From NCBI GenBank assembly GCA_902781655.1, contig CACZJZ010000010.1, positions 1 to 64,000 of the forward strand: a stretch of DNA of 64,000 bases, read 5' to 3'. The notes beneath the pieces were generated by a model. The model was not told where the DNA came from. It worked only from the letters and a program-made list of their open reading frames with translations, and made no database searches. Positions 26,481-33,309 of this stretch are shown here, piece by piece (position 1 is the first letter of the stretch; every line of letters starts with the position of its first letter). The translations under genes and the position numbers were made by a program. This DNA is from an uncultured Lachnospiraceae bacterium. Lineage in GTDB: Bacteria > Bacillota > Clostridia > Lachnospirales > Lachnospiraceae.

Positions 26481-27407
26481 TTAAAACTGATAGTCACCGG
26501 CAAGGCCGAGGAGTTCCAGAATGACAGCCTCGCGGACGAAGACGCCGTACCGGACCTGAAGAAAATAGGCGGCTCTCGGATCGTCATCTACCTCCGGCGC
26601 TATTTCGTTCACGCGCGGAAGCGGGTGAAGAACATAGCAGTCGGATTTTGCGCGGGAGAGTTTCTTCTCGTCGAGGACGTAGAAATCCTTGAGCCGGATG
26701 TAATCCTCCTCGTTGAAGAACCGTTCGCGCTGCACGCGGGTCATATAGAGAATGTCGAGTTCCGGGATGGCGTCCTCGAGGCGCGTCACCTCTGTGTAGG
26801 GAATGTGGCGGTCCCGCAGGAGATCCGTCACATAGTCAGGCATCTTCAGCTCGTCCGGGGATATGAAGACAAAACGAATTCCGGAGTAGCGGCTCATGGA
26901 TTCCACGAGGGAGTGTACCGTGCGGCCGAATTTCAGATCGCCGCACAGGCCGATGGTCATGCCCGTCAGTCCGCCCTTCAGTTTCCGGATCGTCTGCATG
27001 TCGAGCAGCGTCTGGGTGGGATGCTGATGTCCGCCGTCTCCGGCGTTGATGATCGGAATAGTGGAGTAGTGGGCTGCCACAGTCGCGGCGCCTTCCTTCG
27101 GATGGCGGATGGCTGCGATGTCGGCAAAGCACGAGATGACACGGATCGTATCGGCGACGGTTTCGCCCTTGGTGGCGGATGAGACATTGCCGGACGGGAA
27201 GCCAATGACGCTTCCACCGAGATTCAGCATCGCTGTCTCGTGGGATAGTCTTGTGCGGGTGCTGGGTTCAAAGAACAGGGTTGCGAGTTTTCTGCCGTCA
27301 CAGATGTGGGCATACTTCCCGGGATTTGCCTCCAGGTCGTCTGCCAGCAGAAAGAGCTGACGGGTTTCTTCAACAGTGAAGTCCTGCGGTGTCAAGAGAT
27401 GACGCAT
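26481..27407 (-). CDS. pyrB: Aspartate carbamoyltransferase catalytic subunit
   Basis: The 308-aa chain joins carbamoyl phosphate to aspartate. The carbamoyl phosphate loop is [11 protein letters not shown], the lysine loop is SSATKGET, and HPTQTLLD and HPLPRVNEI are the later substrate loops. AAGGAGG lies 4-5 bases before the ATG. A housekeeping-like promoter stands just upstream (27,465-27,494), so pyrBI probably forms one transcript. No attenuator or PyrR-type leader is seen in the short 50-base leader. Confidence 0.95.
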   Translation of the reverse strand: MRHLLTPQDFTVEETRQLFLLADDLEANPGKYAHICDGRKLATLFFEPSTRTRLSHETAMLNLGGSVIGFPSGNVSSATKGETVADTIRVISCFADIAAIRHPKEGAATVAAHYSTIPIINAGDGGHQHPTQTLLDMQTIRKLKGGLTGMTIGLCGDLKFGRTVHSLVESMSRYSGIRFVFISPDELKMPDYVTDLLRDRHIPYTEVTRLEDAIPELDILYMTRVQRERFFNEEDYIRLKDFYVLDEKKLSRAKSDCYVLHPLPRVNEIAPEVDDDPRAAYFLQVRYGVFVREAVILELLGLAGDYQF

Positions 27408-27464
27408 GCTTCCTCCTTATGGAATGAAACCAGAACAACGGTCGGGAAATTCCAAAACCGAATT

Positions 27465-27494
27465 ATCTTAGCATTCCATGGGGAAGGGTGTCAA
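27465..27494 (-). promoter_or_regulatory. pyrBI promoter
   Basis: On the minus strand TTGACA (27494-27489) and TAAGAT (27470-27465) are 18 bases apart, and the start of pyrB is 58 bases beyond. The -35 box overlaps the stop codon of the DUF5721 gene. Confidence 0.6.
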
Positions 27495-28000
27495 ACAGGA
27501 TTCCGGGACGTCAGCGCCGTGTCGAAGGCAATTCCTTTGGCAGCGAAAAAGCGGGACATGGTCTTGTCCCAGATTTTGTCTGGTTCGCGGCCGGGGAGAA
27601 AGGTGCGGTAGGAGACGCCGGTGATGAGCTGTGCGCCGCTGCCGTCGTAGCGAATGGTAAGGCCGAGGGAGGAGACAGCCTCTGCGCTGTCTCCGAGGGT
27701 TCCGGAAAGGTATTCTCCCTTCAGAAGAAGGACGATCCGAAAGGAGGCGGGCGCTTTTTTGCCGGCGATGAGGTCGCGGCAGAGCGGGCGCACGTCAGTC
27801 CAGGCGGCATGCGCGCAGGGATGCAGCTGTTTGTCGCTCCATTCCTCAGCAGAGAAGAATTTCTGGTTCAGGCTGCCGTCGAGGTCCCAGGTCACCGCGG
27901 TGCGGAACTGGGCGGATTCCACCAGGAAGGATGAAAAGCAGTCGGTGGAGAACAGCTTTTCCATAAAGGATGCGAGATTTTGAATCCGAAATTCCTGCAT
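27491..28000 (-). CDS. DUF5721-family protein
   Basis: The 169-aa protein begins MQEFRIQNLASFMEKLFSTD and continues with SFLVESAQFRTAVTWDLDG. This matches the opening I know from DUF5721, a family of unknown function in Clostridia. It is soluble and has no signal peptide. It ends FDTALTSRNPV. The gene begins 7 bases after the stop of the LytTR regulator gene, with GGAGG about 12 bases upstream, so the two are cotranscribed. A link to regulator output is suggested only by position. The family call is from memory of its N-terminal pattern. Confidence 0.6.
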   Translation of the reverse strand: MQEFRIQNLASFMEKLFSTDCFSSFLVESAQFRTAVTWDLDGSLNQKFFSAEEWSDKQLHPCAHAAWTDVRPLCRDLIAGKKAPASFRIVLLLKGEYLSGTLGDSAEAVSSLGLTIRYDGSGAQLITGVSYRTFLPGREPDKIWDKTMSRFFAAKGIAFDTALTSRNPV

Positions 28001-28007
28001 GGGAGAG

Positions 28008-28778
28008 TTATTCCTCCGTGGGATGTTGGTGCTCGTCGTGCTGGAGCTGGTTCTGCAGCAGGAGGGCAACCTTGATCCGGTCGCGGGCGACATGAATCTT
28101 TGTGCCGTCGTCCATCGTGATGCTGAGAAAACCGATTTTGCGAACGTGATGCATATTGAGATAGGTCTTGAGATCGGTCATCATGAAGTGGCCGAAGTTG
28201 ATCACATCGTCAAAGGCGTTTTCCACCGAAGTCAGGGAGGTGAGCACTGATTCGCTGCCGGACCTCGTGGTGTGAATCTGCGTCGAGGAACCTTTGGTGG
28301 ATGCCCAGCAGATCTCATCCGGCAGGAGATAATAGGTGCTGTCCATCGCCAGACCGCGCACCTCGACGAGTTTGATTTTGTCTGCGGTGAGGGGAATCAA
28401 CTCGTCCAGAACGGCAGAGAGATCCTTCACCAGAATCGGCTTCCGGAGAAAACGCACCTGCATCGGAAAGGGAACCTGATCCCTGCTGTGCGCGAACTCC
28501 TTCTCATAATCAATCGAGGAAGACATGAGAACAAAGTATCCGCTGGCGCCGCGGCGCATCAGCTGGATCATCAGCTGAAAGCCGTCGGGTTCCGTGTGCT
28601 GCATATCCAGAAAGAAAATGTCATAGGTCGTCGGGCATGGCAGCACCGCGTCGGCACTGCCGAACGAATCGACATAGTAGCCTTCCTCTGCCGTGCGTCG
28701 CCGGTCGACCTCCCGGCCGAGCAGACGTTCTGTTTGATGACGATCCGCGATATTATCTTCCACGATGGCAATATGCAT
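28008..28778 (-). CDS. LytTR-family response regulator
   Basis: The 256-aa protein has a receiver domain (IVEDN with Glu7/Asp8, phospho-acceptor Asp58 in FFLDMQ, Lys in FLRKPI) and a C-terminal LytTR-type DNA-binding domain containing DEICWASTKGSSTQIH and FGHFMMTDLKTYLNM. LytTR regulators work with sensor kinases of the AgrC/LytS class, but no kinase is encoded nearby, so the partner must be elsewhere. GGGGGAA precedes the ATG. It is followed immediately by the DUF5721 gene. A 90-base gap separates it from DUF1294 upstream on the same strand. Confidence 0.85.
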   Translation of the reverse strand: MHIAIVEDNIADRHQTERLLGREVDRRRTAEEGYYVDSFGSADAVLPCPTTYDIFFLDMQHTEPDGFQLMIQLMRRGASGYFVLMSSSIDYEKEFAHSRDQVPFPMQVRFLRKPILVKDLSAVLDELIPLTADKIKLVEVRGLAMDSTYYLLPDEICWASTKGSSTQIHTTRSGSESVLTSLTSVENAFDDVINFGHFMMTDLKTYLNMHHVRKIGFLSITMDDGTKIHVARDRIKVALLLQNQLQHDEHQHPTEE

Positions 28779-28867
28779 GATAATTCCCCCGCATGGAAAT
28801 TGTTCTATTCCAATGAGTCAGCCCCAATGATTTAGCTCAGGCTGCCTGCACACGGCATGCGCCGCGA

Positions 28868-29158
28868 CTACCGGACCGAGACGGAGAAGTGTGTCACAAG
28901 AAAGGCCGCCGCGCCGACCTGCAGCAGCAGAATCGCAGGCATGCCGATCCGGAACTTCCATTTCCGCGTCTTATGATGAAACCCGACCATGCCGACCAGG
29001 GCGCCGATGCTGCCTCCGATGAGGGCGAGCAGAAAAAGCGTCGCCTCCGGCACCCGAAATTCATGATTGACCGCCTTATGCTTGTCGATGCCGAACACGA
29101 TCCAGGTCAGGATATTGATGAGCAGAGCGTATAAAATCAGAAACTGTGCTGTAGACAT
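28868..29158 (-). CDS. DUF1294 membrane protein
   Basis: The 96-aa protein has two to three membrane spans and the DUF1294 signature: FGIDKHKAVNHEFRVPE, LALIGGSIGALVGM and FHHKTRKWKFRIG. The function is unknown. GGAGG lies 5 bases before the ATG at 29158, so this start is preferred over a longer reading. It lies between argG and the LytTR gene on the same strand and is separated from argG by a hairpin-forming repeat. Confidence 0.85.
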   Translation of the reverse strand: MSTAQFLILYALLINILTWIVFGIDKHKAVNHEFRVPEATLFLLALIGGSIGALVGMVGFHHKTRKWKFRIGMPAILLLQVGAAAFLVTHFSVSVR

Positions 29159-29221
29159 AAAACCTCCGGAGCCTTCAGTGACTCCAGAGGTAATTGTAGT
29201 GAAAATATGGGGAGATCGCAA

Positions 29222-29260
29222 GAATTGTCCCTGACAAGTTTAGCTTGTTCGGGACAATTC
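29222..29260. repeat. Long inverted repeat / hairpin after argG
   Basis: GAATTGTCCCTGACAAG at 29222-29238 and CTTGTTCGGGACAATTC at 29244-29260 match in 15 of 17 positions around TTTAG. It lies 8 bases beyond the argG stop. It could end argG transcription, although only a short T-run follows, or be a member of a dispersed repeat. Confidence 0.6.
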
Positions 29261-29267
29261 CCGGGAA

Positions 29268-30518
29268 TCAGTTGTGTTTGACGGAGCTGTTGAGTCTGGC
29301 CTTCACTTCCTGCATCTTCATGGCGCGGACTTTCTCGGGCAGGCCGAAGAGGGTGATGAAGCCGGAAGCGTCTTTGTGGTCGTAGAGGTCGCCTGTCGTG
29401 AAGGAGGCGAGGCTCTCGTTGTACATGGAGTAGAGGGCGGTGGTGCCGGCCTTGATGATGTTCCCCTTGTAGAGGATGAGGTTGACGGTGCCGGTCACGT
29501 ATTCGTTGACCTTCTCAAAGAAGGCCTGATCTGCCTCGCGGAGCGGGGAGAACCATTTCCCCTCGTAGACGAGGCTGGCAAAATCTCCAGACAGACGTTT
29601 CTTCTCTTCATATGTCTTGCGGTCGAGCACGAGTTCCTCAAGCTGCTGGTGCGCCTCATAGAGGATGGTGCCGCCGGGTGTTTCATAGACGCCGCGGCTC
29701 TTCATGCCGACGACGCGGTTCTCGACGATATCGATGATGCCGATGCCGTTTTCACCGCCGAGGACGTTCAGCTTGCGGATGATGTCGGAGAGTTTCATCT
29801 TCTCGCCGTTCAGCGCGACGGGGATGCCGTGTTCAAAATCAATGGAGAGTTTCGTCTCTTTGTCGGGCGCTTCCTGCGGGGTTTTAGTCAGAACGAGGAG
29901 GTGCTTGTAGTTGGGCTCGTTCGCCGGATTCTCCAGCTCGAGACCCTCGTGGCTGATGTGCCAGAGGTTGCGGTCGCGGCTGTAGGCGTTGTCGTCGGAA
30001 TCGAAGGGAAGCTGGATTCCGTGCTTGCGGATATATTTGATCTCATCCTCGCGGGACTGCATCTGCCACTTGGGATCGCGCCACGGTGCGATGATATGGA
30101 TATCCGGCGCGAGCGCCTTGATGCCGAGCTCGAAGCGGAGCTGGTCGTTGCCCTTTCCGGTCGCGCCGTGGCAGATCGCGACGGCATTCTCCTTGCGGGC
30201 GACCTCCACGAGTTTCTTCGCGATCAGCGGGCGCGCCATCGAGGTTCCGAGCAGATATTTGTTCTCATAGACGGCATGTGCCTGGATGCATGGGGCGATG
30301 TACTCGTCGGCAAATTCGTCGATGCAGTCAAGCTCGTACAGCTTGCAGGCGCCCGAGGATTTCGCTCTCTCATCGAGATTGGTCAGCTCTGATTCCTGTC
30401 CCACGTTGATGCAGCAGGCGACGACGTCATAGCCGTATGTTTCCTTCAGCCACGGGATGATGGCGGTGGTGTCAAGACCGCCCGAATATGCGAGTACTAC
30501 TTTCTGCTTTTCTGCCAT
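29268..30518 (-). CDS. argG: Argininosuccinate synthase
   Basis: The 416-aa enzyme joins citrulline and aspartate using ATP in arginine synthesis. The ATP loop is VVLAYSGGLDTTAI at the N-terminus, followed by AVCHGATGKGNDQ-like AICHGATGKGNDQLRFEL and YSRDRNLWHISHEG. The ATG at 30518 follows GGAGAT; a longer reading from 30587 has no homology. No argH or other arginine gene is adjacent. The region upstream holds a promoter overlapping ArgR-like boxes. Confidence 0.95.
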   Translation of the reverse strand: MAEKQKVVLAYSGGLDTTAIIPWLKETYGYDVVACCINVGQESELTNLDERAKSSGACKLYELDCIDEFADEYIAPCIQAHAVYENKYLLGTSMARPLIAKKLVEVARKENAVAICHGATGKGNDQLRFELGIKALAPDIHIIAPWRDPKWQMQSREDEIKYIRKHGIQLPFDSDDNAYSRDRNLWHISHEGLELENPANEPNYKHLLVLTKTPQEAPDKETKLSIDFEHGIPVALNGEKMKLSDIIRKLNVLGGENGIGIIDIVENRVVGMKSRGVYETPGGTILYEAHQQLEELVLDRKTYEEKKRLSGDFASLVYEGKWFSPLREADQAFFEKVNEYVTGTVNLILYKGNIIKAGTTALYSMYNESLASFTTGDLYDHKDASGFITLFGLPEKVRAMKMQEVKARLNSSVKHN

Positions 30519-30592
30519 TTTATCTCCAATCTGCCGCGGGGTTCCGGCGGCTCTGGGTTCTTTGCCTGAACTGAGACGATGATACACCCGGG

Positions 30593-30650
30593 TTTATGCA
30601 ATTACAAGAGTAAATATGCAAAATATTCAAGATGAGTGCATAAAAATACA
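30593..30650 (-). promoter_or_regulatory. argG promoter with two ArgR-like boxes
   Basis: On the minus strand TTGCAT (30621-30616), 17 bases, then CATAAA (30598-30593) make a promoter for argG. TGCATAAAAATACA (30637-30650) and ATGCAAAATATTCA (30616-30629) resemble half or whole ARG boxes. Their centres are 21 bases apart, the usual spacing for an ArgR hexamer. The second box matches well only in its right half. Confidence 0.45.
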
Positions 30651-31611
30651 GATCCAGAAATTTGACGCTCTGGGCGGGGGTGGGCTAAAATCGGCATCAC
30701 AGAAGTATGAGCCAATCAGGTTAGAAAGATGTGTATTTGTGAGAAGCAAGTGCGATTCATTTAACGGCATTTATGAAGATGATAATATTCTCTACAGCAA
30801 TAAGGAGGATTTGAAAAGCTATGCCAACCGATTAATTCATGATTTCGAGAGTGGGAAAATGGGGAAATATCTTTCCCGTCTTGAATATTATCAGCTCGCG
30901 CAATCAGAGAATAACAGGAATCACAATGCAGTCTTACTTGAAAGACAGATGATAGACCGGGTGAAGTCCGGAGATATGGATTCGCTGAAGAACATGTATT
31001 CCAATGCGGAGATGAATGTTGATTTTTCTACCATCGGGTATGTTTCAAAGGATGTGCTGAAAAGACATGAATATTACTCTTTGACGAGCATTATTCTTAA
31101 TTCAAGAGCAGCAAAAGAGGCTGGCGTACCAGTTGAAACAGCTTATGGGCTTAGCGATATATTCATGCAGCAAATATCGGAAGCTACAACAATTGAGGAG
31201 TACGATAAGGTTTCTCTTCTGGCAATGGTTACATTTACCAAGCTGGTTTCTGATATAAAGAAGAATAAAAAATATCCATATATAGATGCCTGCAAGGATT
31301 ATATCGCAAGAAATCTTCGCAAACCATTCAAGATTTCTGACATTGGGCCTCAAATTGGTGTCAATAACAGCTATCTGTCAAAAAAATTCTCAGAAACGGA
31401 AGGCATGACCATAAGTCAGTATGTTACACGGAAAAGATGTTCTCATGCGGCGAATCTATTAAAGTATTCTGATTATGAACTGAGCGATATTGCGGAGTAT
31501 TTTTGTTTTTCATCGCATAGTCATTTTGGAGCTCAGTTTAAAAAGGTATATGGGATGACTCCAAGTGAATACAGGCAAAGATATAAGGAAAGCGGCACCT
31601 ATTCTTATTAA
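30616..31611 (+). CDS. AraC-family transcriptional regulator, probably truncated at the N-terminus
   Basis: The C-terminal part is a clear AraC DNA-binding domain: FKISDIGPQIGVNNSYLSKKF and LSDIAEYFCFSSHSHFGAQF, then KVYGMTPSEYRQ. The first 35 residues look unlike a protein start and lie on the argG promoter and ArgR-like boxes, with no ribosome site before the ATG. The body from about 60 (DLKSYANRLIHDFESG) is the end of the usual sensor half. The likely reading is a gene that lost its 5' end at the edge of the AT-rich block. The 331-aa length is shorter than the two AraC relatives in this window (413 and 445). It heads the second glycan locus. Confidence 0.7.
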   Translation: MQNIQDECIKIQIQKFDALGGGGLKSASQKYEPIRLERCVFVRSKCDSFNGIYEDDNILYSNKEDLKSYANRLIHDFESGKMGKYLSRLEYYQLAQSENNRNHNAVLLERQMIDRVKSGDMDSLKNMYSNAEMNVDFSTIGYVSKDVLKRHEYYSLTSIILNSRAAKEAGVPVETAYGLSDIFMQQISEATTIEEYDKVSLLAMVTFTKLVSDIKKNKKYPYIDACKDYIARNLRKPFKISDIGPQIGVNNSYLSKKFSETEGMTISQYVTRKRCSHAANLLKYSDYELSDIAEYFCFSSHSHFGAQFKKVYGMTPSEYRQRYKESGTYSY

Positions 31612-31651
31612 TTATCAGCTGTCAATTATATAAATGGCAAAGAATGTGATA

Positions 31652-31691
31652 GACAAGCAAAAATGGTGATATTTTTGCTTGTCTTTTTTTT
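31652..31691 (+). terminator. Rho-independent terminator after the AraC gene
   Basis: GACAAGCAAAAAT at 31652-31664 and ATTTTTGCTTGTC at 31671-31683 form a perfect 13-bp stem, followed by eight T. It separates the regulator from the symporter gene. Confidence 0.9.
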
Positions 31692-31751
31692 ATATAGTTC
31701 AACTATCAGGAAACAGTTTCGGCAGTTGTTTATTCCATCCAGGGAGGAATC

Positions 31752-33227
31752 ATGGCTAAATTAAAAAGCGCAAACCCTGAAAAAATGGGTATCAAGGAAA
31801 AACTTGGGATCACTATGTATTCTACGAACAGTGGAATAGCTTCAATCTTCATGTCATCCATGTTTATGACATTTATGACGGACTATGCGGGTCTGGGCAC
31901 ATGGGGAGCTACATTGGCAACGACACTTCTATTAGTTGCCCGTATTGTAGATGCAATCGATGATCCTATCCAATCGATGATCATGGATGGTGCTAAACCC
32001 GGGAAGTATGGCAAGTACAAGCCGTTCTTTATGCTATCAATTATTCTGACCGCTATTGGCGTTATCGCGCTCTATGCATTGCCTGCCGGAATCGCAGATA
32101 AACCAATCATTGTTTCTATATGGGTTATATTTTTCTATCTGGTGTATGACATTGGAACATCATTCTACAATATTAACCTTCTGGCAAGAACAATGACAAA
32201 TGATGTGGGAGAAAGAGCCAAGCTTATTATTGGGCCACGTGTCTGGGTCATGCTCCTTAGTATGATTGGATCTGCATTTACCGCAATCGCAGTCACATTA
32301 TATGGCATTTTTGGAAGCTACAATATTGCCTTTATGATTCTTGCGACAGTTGCAACAGTAATTGCTTCTGTCATTGCGGTCATTGGATGGTTCATGGTCA
32401 AGGAACGCCACATCGTTGTGGAAGAGGAACAACAGAAAGTAAGTCCCAGGGATTTCATTGCCCTGCTTAAGGAAAATGACGCTATTCTGGTTGACGTTTG
32501 CAAGAACTTATTCTCTGGATTTATTTGGACAATGCTATTTGCAGCCCCGATATATTATATTAAGTGGGGCATGTGCGCTGACTTGACAACCGGCGAAGTT
32601 AATATGAATCTATTCGCGAAATATTCACTAATCGTATCTATGATGATGATACTCCCGCTTCTTCTGGGCACAATAGTCGGCAATCCGGTACTGAATCACG
32701 CGTTTAAAGATGATGTGATCAAGATGCAGAAATTTGACTATCTCATGCAGGGATTTGGCGGACTTGTGATTTTTATTTCGCATATTACAGGGATGGCAAG
32801 AAGCATGCCAGCAACCTTCTTTGCAGGAATGTTTATTATGGCATTCTTCATAGGGATTGATTTTATTCCCGGATCAGCAATTTCAATGGACATTATGGAT
32901 TATACAGTTTATAAGACAGGTAAGGATAAGTCAGCAATGACTTCTGTTTTTGTAAACTTACTAAACAAGGTGCAAAATGCAGTTTCTGCAACACTTGTTG
33001 GAGGAATTCTCATTCTTATCGGATATAATGTCGATTCTGTAACCGGCAATTATCTGGGAAAACTATCGTCGATCCCTTCTATGCTTACAGGAATGGCTGT
33101 TGTCACTGGTATTGTTCCAGCAATACTTGCATTAATTTCAGTACTCATACTTAATAAGTTTCCTATTACAAAAGCGGTACGGGCTGAAATGAGAAAAGCT
33201 CTTGCGGAAAGGGAAAAGACGTTATAA
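31752..33227 (+). CDS. GPH-family sugar:cation symporter (MFS), second copy
   Basis: The 491-aa membrane protein has about 12 spans and the GPH marks: RIVDAIDDPIQSMIMDGAKPG and KYGKYKPFFML, the loop that carries the conserved acidic and basic residues. It would bring in a glycoside with a cation. GGGAGG precedes the ATG. The upstream terminator (31,652) and downstream terminator (33,247) isolate it, so it may be its own transcript. Composition is AT-richer than the first GPH gene at 9,817, to which it is only related by family. Confidence 0.9.
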   Translation: MAKLKSANPEKMGIKEKLGITMYSTNSGIASIFMSSMFMTFMTDYAGLGTWGATLATTLLLVARIVDAIDDPIQSMIMDGAKPGKYGKYKPFFMLSIILTAIGVIALYALPAGIADKPIIVSIWVIFFYLVYDIGTSFYNINLLARTMTNDVGERAKLIIGPRVWVMLLSMIGSAFTAIAVTLYGIFGSYNIAFMILATVATVIASVIAVIGWFMVKERHIVVEEEQQKVSPRDFIALLKENDAILVDVCKNLFSGFIWTMLFAAPIYYIKWGMCADLTTGEVNMNLFAKYSLIVSMMMILPLLLGTIVGNPVLNHAFKDDVIKMQKFDYLMQGFGGLVIFISHITGMARSMPATFFAGMFIMAFFIGIDFIPGSAISMDIMDYTVYKTGKDKSAMTSVFVNLLNKVQNAVSATLVGGILILIGYNVDSVTGNYLGKLSSIPSMLTGMAVVTGIVPAILALISVLILNKFPITKAVRAEMRKALAEREKTL

Positions 33228-33246
33228 TCCGATTTACTTTGAGCAT

Positions 33247-33274
33247 AAGCCACCTCCTGAGAGGTGGCTTTTTT
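33247..33274 (+). terminator. Rho-independent terminator after the symporter
   Basis: AAGCCACCTC at 33247-33256 pairs perfectly with GAGGTGGCTT at 33261-33270 around CTGA, followed by four further T. It lies between the symporter and the GH3 gene. Confidence 0.9.
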
Positions 33275-33309
33275 AAAAAATGACCGGACAAATATAAAGG
33301 AGATAAAAG

